The notes beneath the pieces are model-generated. The model was not told the DNA's origin and did no database searches. It saw nothing but the letters and a program-made list of their open reading frames with translations. The translations under genes were made by a program, and so were the position numbers. Positions 15,601-17,387 of a DNA stretch of 17,387 bases are shown here, piece after piece. The stretch covers positions 1 to 17,387 of the forward strand of contig CAZOGW010000062.1 in NCBI GenBank assembly GCA_964579415.1. Direction: 5' to 3'. Every line of letters starts with the position of its first letter. Within the stretch, counting starts at the first letter, position 1. The DNA is from CAZOGW01 sp964579415. GTDB lineage: Bacteria > Actinomycetota > Acidimicrobiia > Spongiisociales > UBA5794.

Positions 15601-16290
15601 TCAGCCACGTCCGTCCGGATCGTGACGGATGGGGTGGGGAGGATCCGGGGCGCGCAGGTAGGTGAGCACCGCCAGGACCCGCCGATGGGTCGCTGACGAC
15701 TCGGGTAGTCCGAGCGTGACGAGTATGTGACGCATGTGGGCCTCGACGGTGCGCGTGCTCACATACAACTCGTCGGCGATCGCCCGGTTCGAGTAGCCCT
15801 CAGCCATGAGGCGGAGCACGTCCCTCTCGCGTGCGGTGAGCGCGTCGAAGGGCCCCGGTGGGCGTGGTCTGGCGATGAGGCGCGACACGATGGTCGGGTC
15901 GATGACACATTCGCCCTCGGCGAGCCTACGGAGCGCGTCGACGAGGACGGCAACATCGGAAAGCCGATCCTTGAGCAGGTAGCCGACCCGGCCCGGAGCC
16001 TCCTCCAGAAGCCGCAGCGCGTAGTGCGACTCCAGATACTGTGACAGCACCAGCACTCCGACATCCGGATACGACCTGCGTATCTCGTGGGCGGCAGCGA
16101 GGCCCTCGTCCGTGTGCGTCGGTGGCATCTTGATGTCCACGATGGCGACGTCGGGACGGGTTACCGACACGTCGCGTAGTAGGCCGGCGGCATCGCCCGA
16201 TCGGCCGACGACGTCGCACCCTGCTTCGGCGAGCAGCAGCGCCAGCCCCTCGCGGATGAGCATTGCGTCGTCGGCGATCACGACCCGCAC
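15601..16290 (-). CDS. NarL/FixJ-family response regulator with LuxR-type HTH
   Basis: This 229-residue transcription regulator has a receiver domain at residues 1-120: acidic pair D7/D8, phospho-acceptor D52 in VAIVDIKMP, a Ser at 83 (VLSQY) and Lys107 in YLLKDRL. The output domain is a LuxR-type helix-turn-helix at ~150-205, LTARERDVLRLMAEGYSNRAIADEL followed by STRTVEAHMRHIL. A Pro/His-rich tail closes the protein. All phosphorylation residues are intact. The GTG at 16290 lies inside the end of the kinase gene (13-bp overlap), with GGAG five bases before it, so it is translationally coupled to its cognate kinase. Target genes cannot be inferred. It is convergent with zwf. Confidence 0.93.
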   Translation of the reverse strand: MRVVIADDAMLIREGLALLLAEAGCDVVGRSGDAAGLLRDVSVTRPDVAIVDIKMPPTHTDEGLAAAHEIRRSYPDVGVLVLSQYLESHYALRLLEEAPGRVGYLLKDRLSDVAVLVDALRRLAEGECVIDPTIVSRLIARPRPPGPFDALTARERDVLRLMAEGYSNRAIADELYVSTRTVEAHMRHILVTLGLPESSATHRRVLAVLTYLRAPDPPHPIRHDPDGRG

Positions 16291-17387
16291 GGGATCTCCG
16301 CTCTCAGGTGCAACTCGCCACCCTCGACGGCACCGATCTCCACGCTGCCGCCGAGGGCACCGACCCGATCCTCCAGATCGGGCAGCCCGTCGGGCTCCCT
16401 GCCCATGGTGATGTCGAGACGCAGACGGGTGGCGTCCGCCGCCGTCGTCACGGAGACCGGTCCGGTAGCGACCGCATCGGCCACGAGATGGTACGCCGCC
16501 GCCTCCACAGCCGGAGGGAAACGGCCCGCGGGGAGGCCGGTGGCGCGGATCGGCTGCTCCTCCGCGAGTGCCGTCACCGCCGCCGCCAGGCCGCCGTCGC
16601 TCAGCACGGCCGGGTGGACGCGTCGCGCCAGCCGCCGCAGGTCTTCGACGGCGCCGCGCATCTCCGCCTCCGCCTCGGCGAGCCGGCTGGTGACGCTCCC
16701 GTCGATGCGCCCGCCGAGCCGGATGCGAAGCAGGCGGAGGGCGAGGGTGATGCCCACCAGCGACTGCTGGGCGCCGTCATGGAGGTCGCGCTCCAGCCGT
16801 CTCCGCTCCGCGTCACTCGACTCGACGATACGCAACCGCGAACGGACCAGTTCGGCGAGTTGGGCCCGGGTCTCGGCCTGGAGGCGCTCGCTCTCCAACC
16901 CCAGCCGCGCCGCTGACGCCACCTCCTCGACGAGGCGTGGGTCGCCGAGGAGATCGGCGTCGTGCAGTAGGACGACCAGCGTCTCCCCTTCCCGTACGAC
17001 GGCCGTGGTGGCGGTGCCGGGAGTCGCCGGCAGCGGCGCCGGGTTTCCCCCGGCATCCACGTAGCTCCCGTCGCCGATGCGGTAAGCGACGATCAATCCC
17101 GGATCCCCCAGCGCGGCAGCCAGGGCGACAGACAGTCCACCCGCCTGCGGGGAGGAGTCCATCTCCACGACGAGTTCGGCGAGCCGGCGACGGGCCCGCC
17201 GCATCCGCAGGCGGATGCTCAGGAAGCCGGCGGCTACACCGGCGAGCGAAGCCGCCAGCACCCACCACAACTCTCGACTCTCGGCGGCGACTGCCGGGCG
17301 GCCTTCCCGCAACCCGGAGGCGTTGGCGGGCCTGACCGACCAGCAGTCGGAATGGTTGGGCAAGGCCACCGAACAAACCGCCGCCGG
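16278..17387 (-). CDS. Sensor histidine kinase (HisKA_3/NarL type) with degenerate ATPase domain, 5' end outside window
   Basis: The frame is open to the right window edge, so the N-terminus is probably missing. A GTG at 17369 could start it, but no ribosome site is seen there. Counting from that GTG, a transmembrane helix spans ~34-52 (LWWVLAASLAGVAAGFLSI) followed by a basic stretch. A GAF-like region (~75-155) and a coiled segment (160-190) follow. The HisKA_3 box RRRLERDLHDGAQQSLVGI carries the phospho-acceptor His197. The final ~80 residues sit where HATPase_c belongs. Only the tail, DLEDRVGALGGSVEI, is family-like. The usual N-box Asn (EALTNxxRH) reads HLVADAVATG, and the DxGxG and GxGL glycine motifs are replaced by MGREPDGLPD. 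Autophosphorylation may therefore be impaired or depend on a partner. The regulator gene follows with a 13-bp overlap. Confidence 0.88.
   Translation of the reverse strand, partial: PAAVCSVALPNHSDCWSVRPANASGLREGRPAVAAESRELWWVLAASLAGVAAGFLSIRLRMRRARRRLAELVVEMDSSPQAGGLSVALAAALGDPGLIVAYRIGDGSYVDAGGNPAPLPATPGTATTAVVREGETLVVLLHDADLLGDPRLVEEVASAARLGLESERLQAETRAQLAELVRSRLRIVESSDAERRRLERDLHDGAQQSLVGITLALRLLRIRLGGRIDGSVTSRLAEAEAEMRGAVEDLRRLARRVHPAVLSDGGLAAAVTALAEEQPIRATGLPAGRFPPAVEAAAYHLVADAVATGPVSVTTAADATRLRLDITMGREPDGLPDLEDRVGALGGSVEIGAVEGGELHLRAEIPCGS

Overview
The window looks like chromosomal DNA from a high-GC actinobacterium. An uncultured Acidimicrobiia-like lineage is a reasonable guess, but it cannot be proven from this sequence. 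The reasons are: GC near 70% over most of the window; GTG and TTG starts; Thr/Pro-rich linkers in exported proteins; a DUF222/HNH '13E12-type' nuclease gene; a Gram-positive/actinobacterial-type LexA box; and a DUF2520-panC-coaX-lysS gene order that resembles the Mycobacterium tuberculosis locus. Coding density is very high. No gap exceeds about 140 bp, and I see no RNA gene, insertion sequence or CRISPR array.

Layout. (1) 1-1857, plus strand: two unrecognised exported proteins that overlap by 17 bp. The first is cut by the window edge. This stretch has lower GC than the rest up to about position 1300. (2) 3218-1859, minus strand: a gamma-carbonic-anhydrase-fold protein followed by a GNAT acetyltransferase. 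(3) 3358-4503, plus strand: a DUF222/HNH endonuclease gene whose near-consensus promoter has a LexA/SOS box between the -35 and -10. (4) 5654-4521, minus strand: a DegT/PglE-like sugar aminotransferase. (5) 5721-8149, plus strand: a trans-polyprenyl diphosphate synthase overlapping by 4 bp a lipoprotein with two septum-formation-type (Septum_form-like) modules. (6) 8155-8179: a short heptamer repeat between convergent genes. (7) 12225-8180, minus strand: a tight four-gene operon of Rossmann/DUF2520 protein, PanC, CoaX and LysS. PanD is absent from it. (8) 12310-15555, plus strand: O-acetylhomoserine sulfhydrylase, a CoA-binding protein and glucose-6-phosphate dehydrogenase. (9) 17387-15601, minus strand: a two-component pair. 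The histidine kinase runs off the right edge and has an unusually degenerate ATPase domain, and its NarL-type regulator gene overlaps it by 13 bp.

How the genes fit together. The minus-strand operon supplies pantoate-to-CoA steps and lysyl-tRNA synthetase. The metY/zwf operon joins sulfur assimilation to an NADPH-generating enzyme. The polyprenyl synthase supplies isoprenoid chains, probably for menaquinone or a lipid carrier. The HNH gene is probably induced by DNA damage. Several genes that appear to be first in their transcripts have a TANNNT element 6-7 bases before the start codon and no Shine-Dalgarno, suggesting leaderless mRNAs. Most internal operon genes carry purine-rich ribosome sites and overlap their neighbours.

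I found no clear unknown multi-gene system. The items most worth a second look are the SOS-controlled HNH gene, the histidine kinase with a missing ATP-site signature, the panD-less pantothenate operon and the mosaic exported proteins at the left end.
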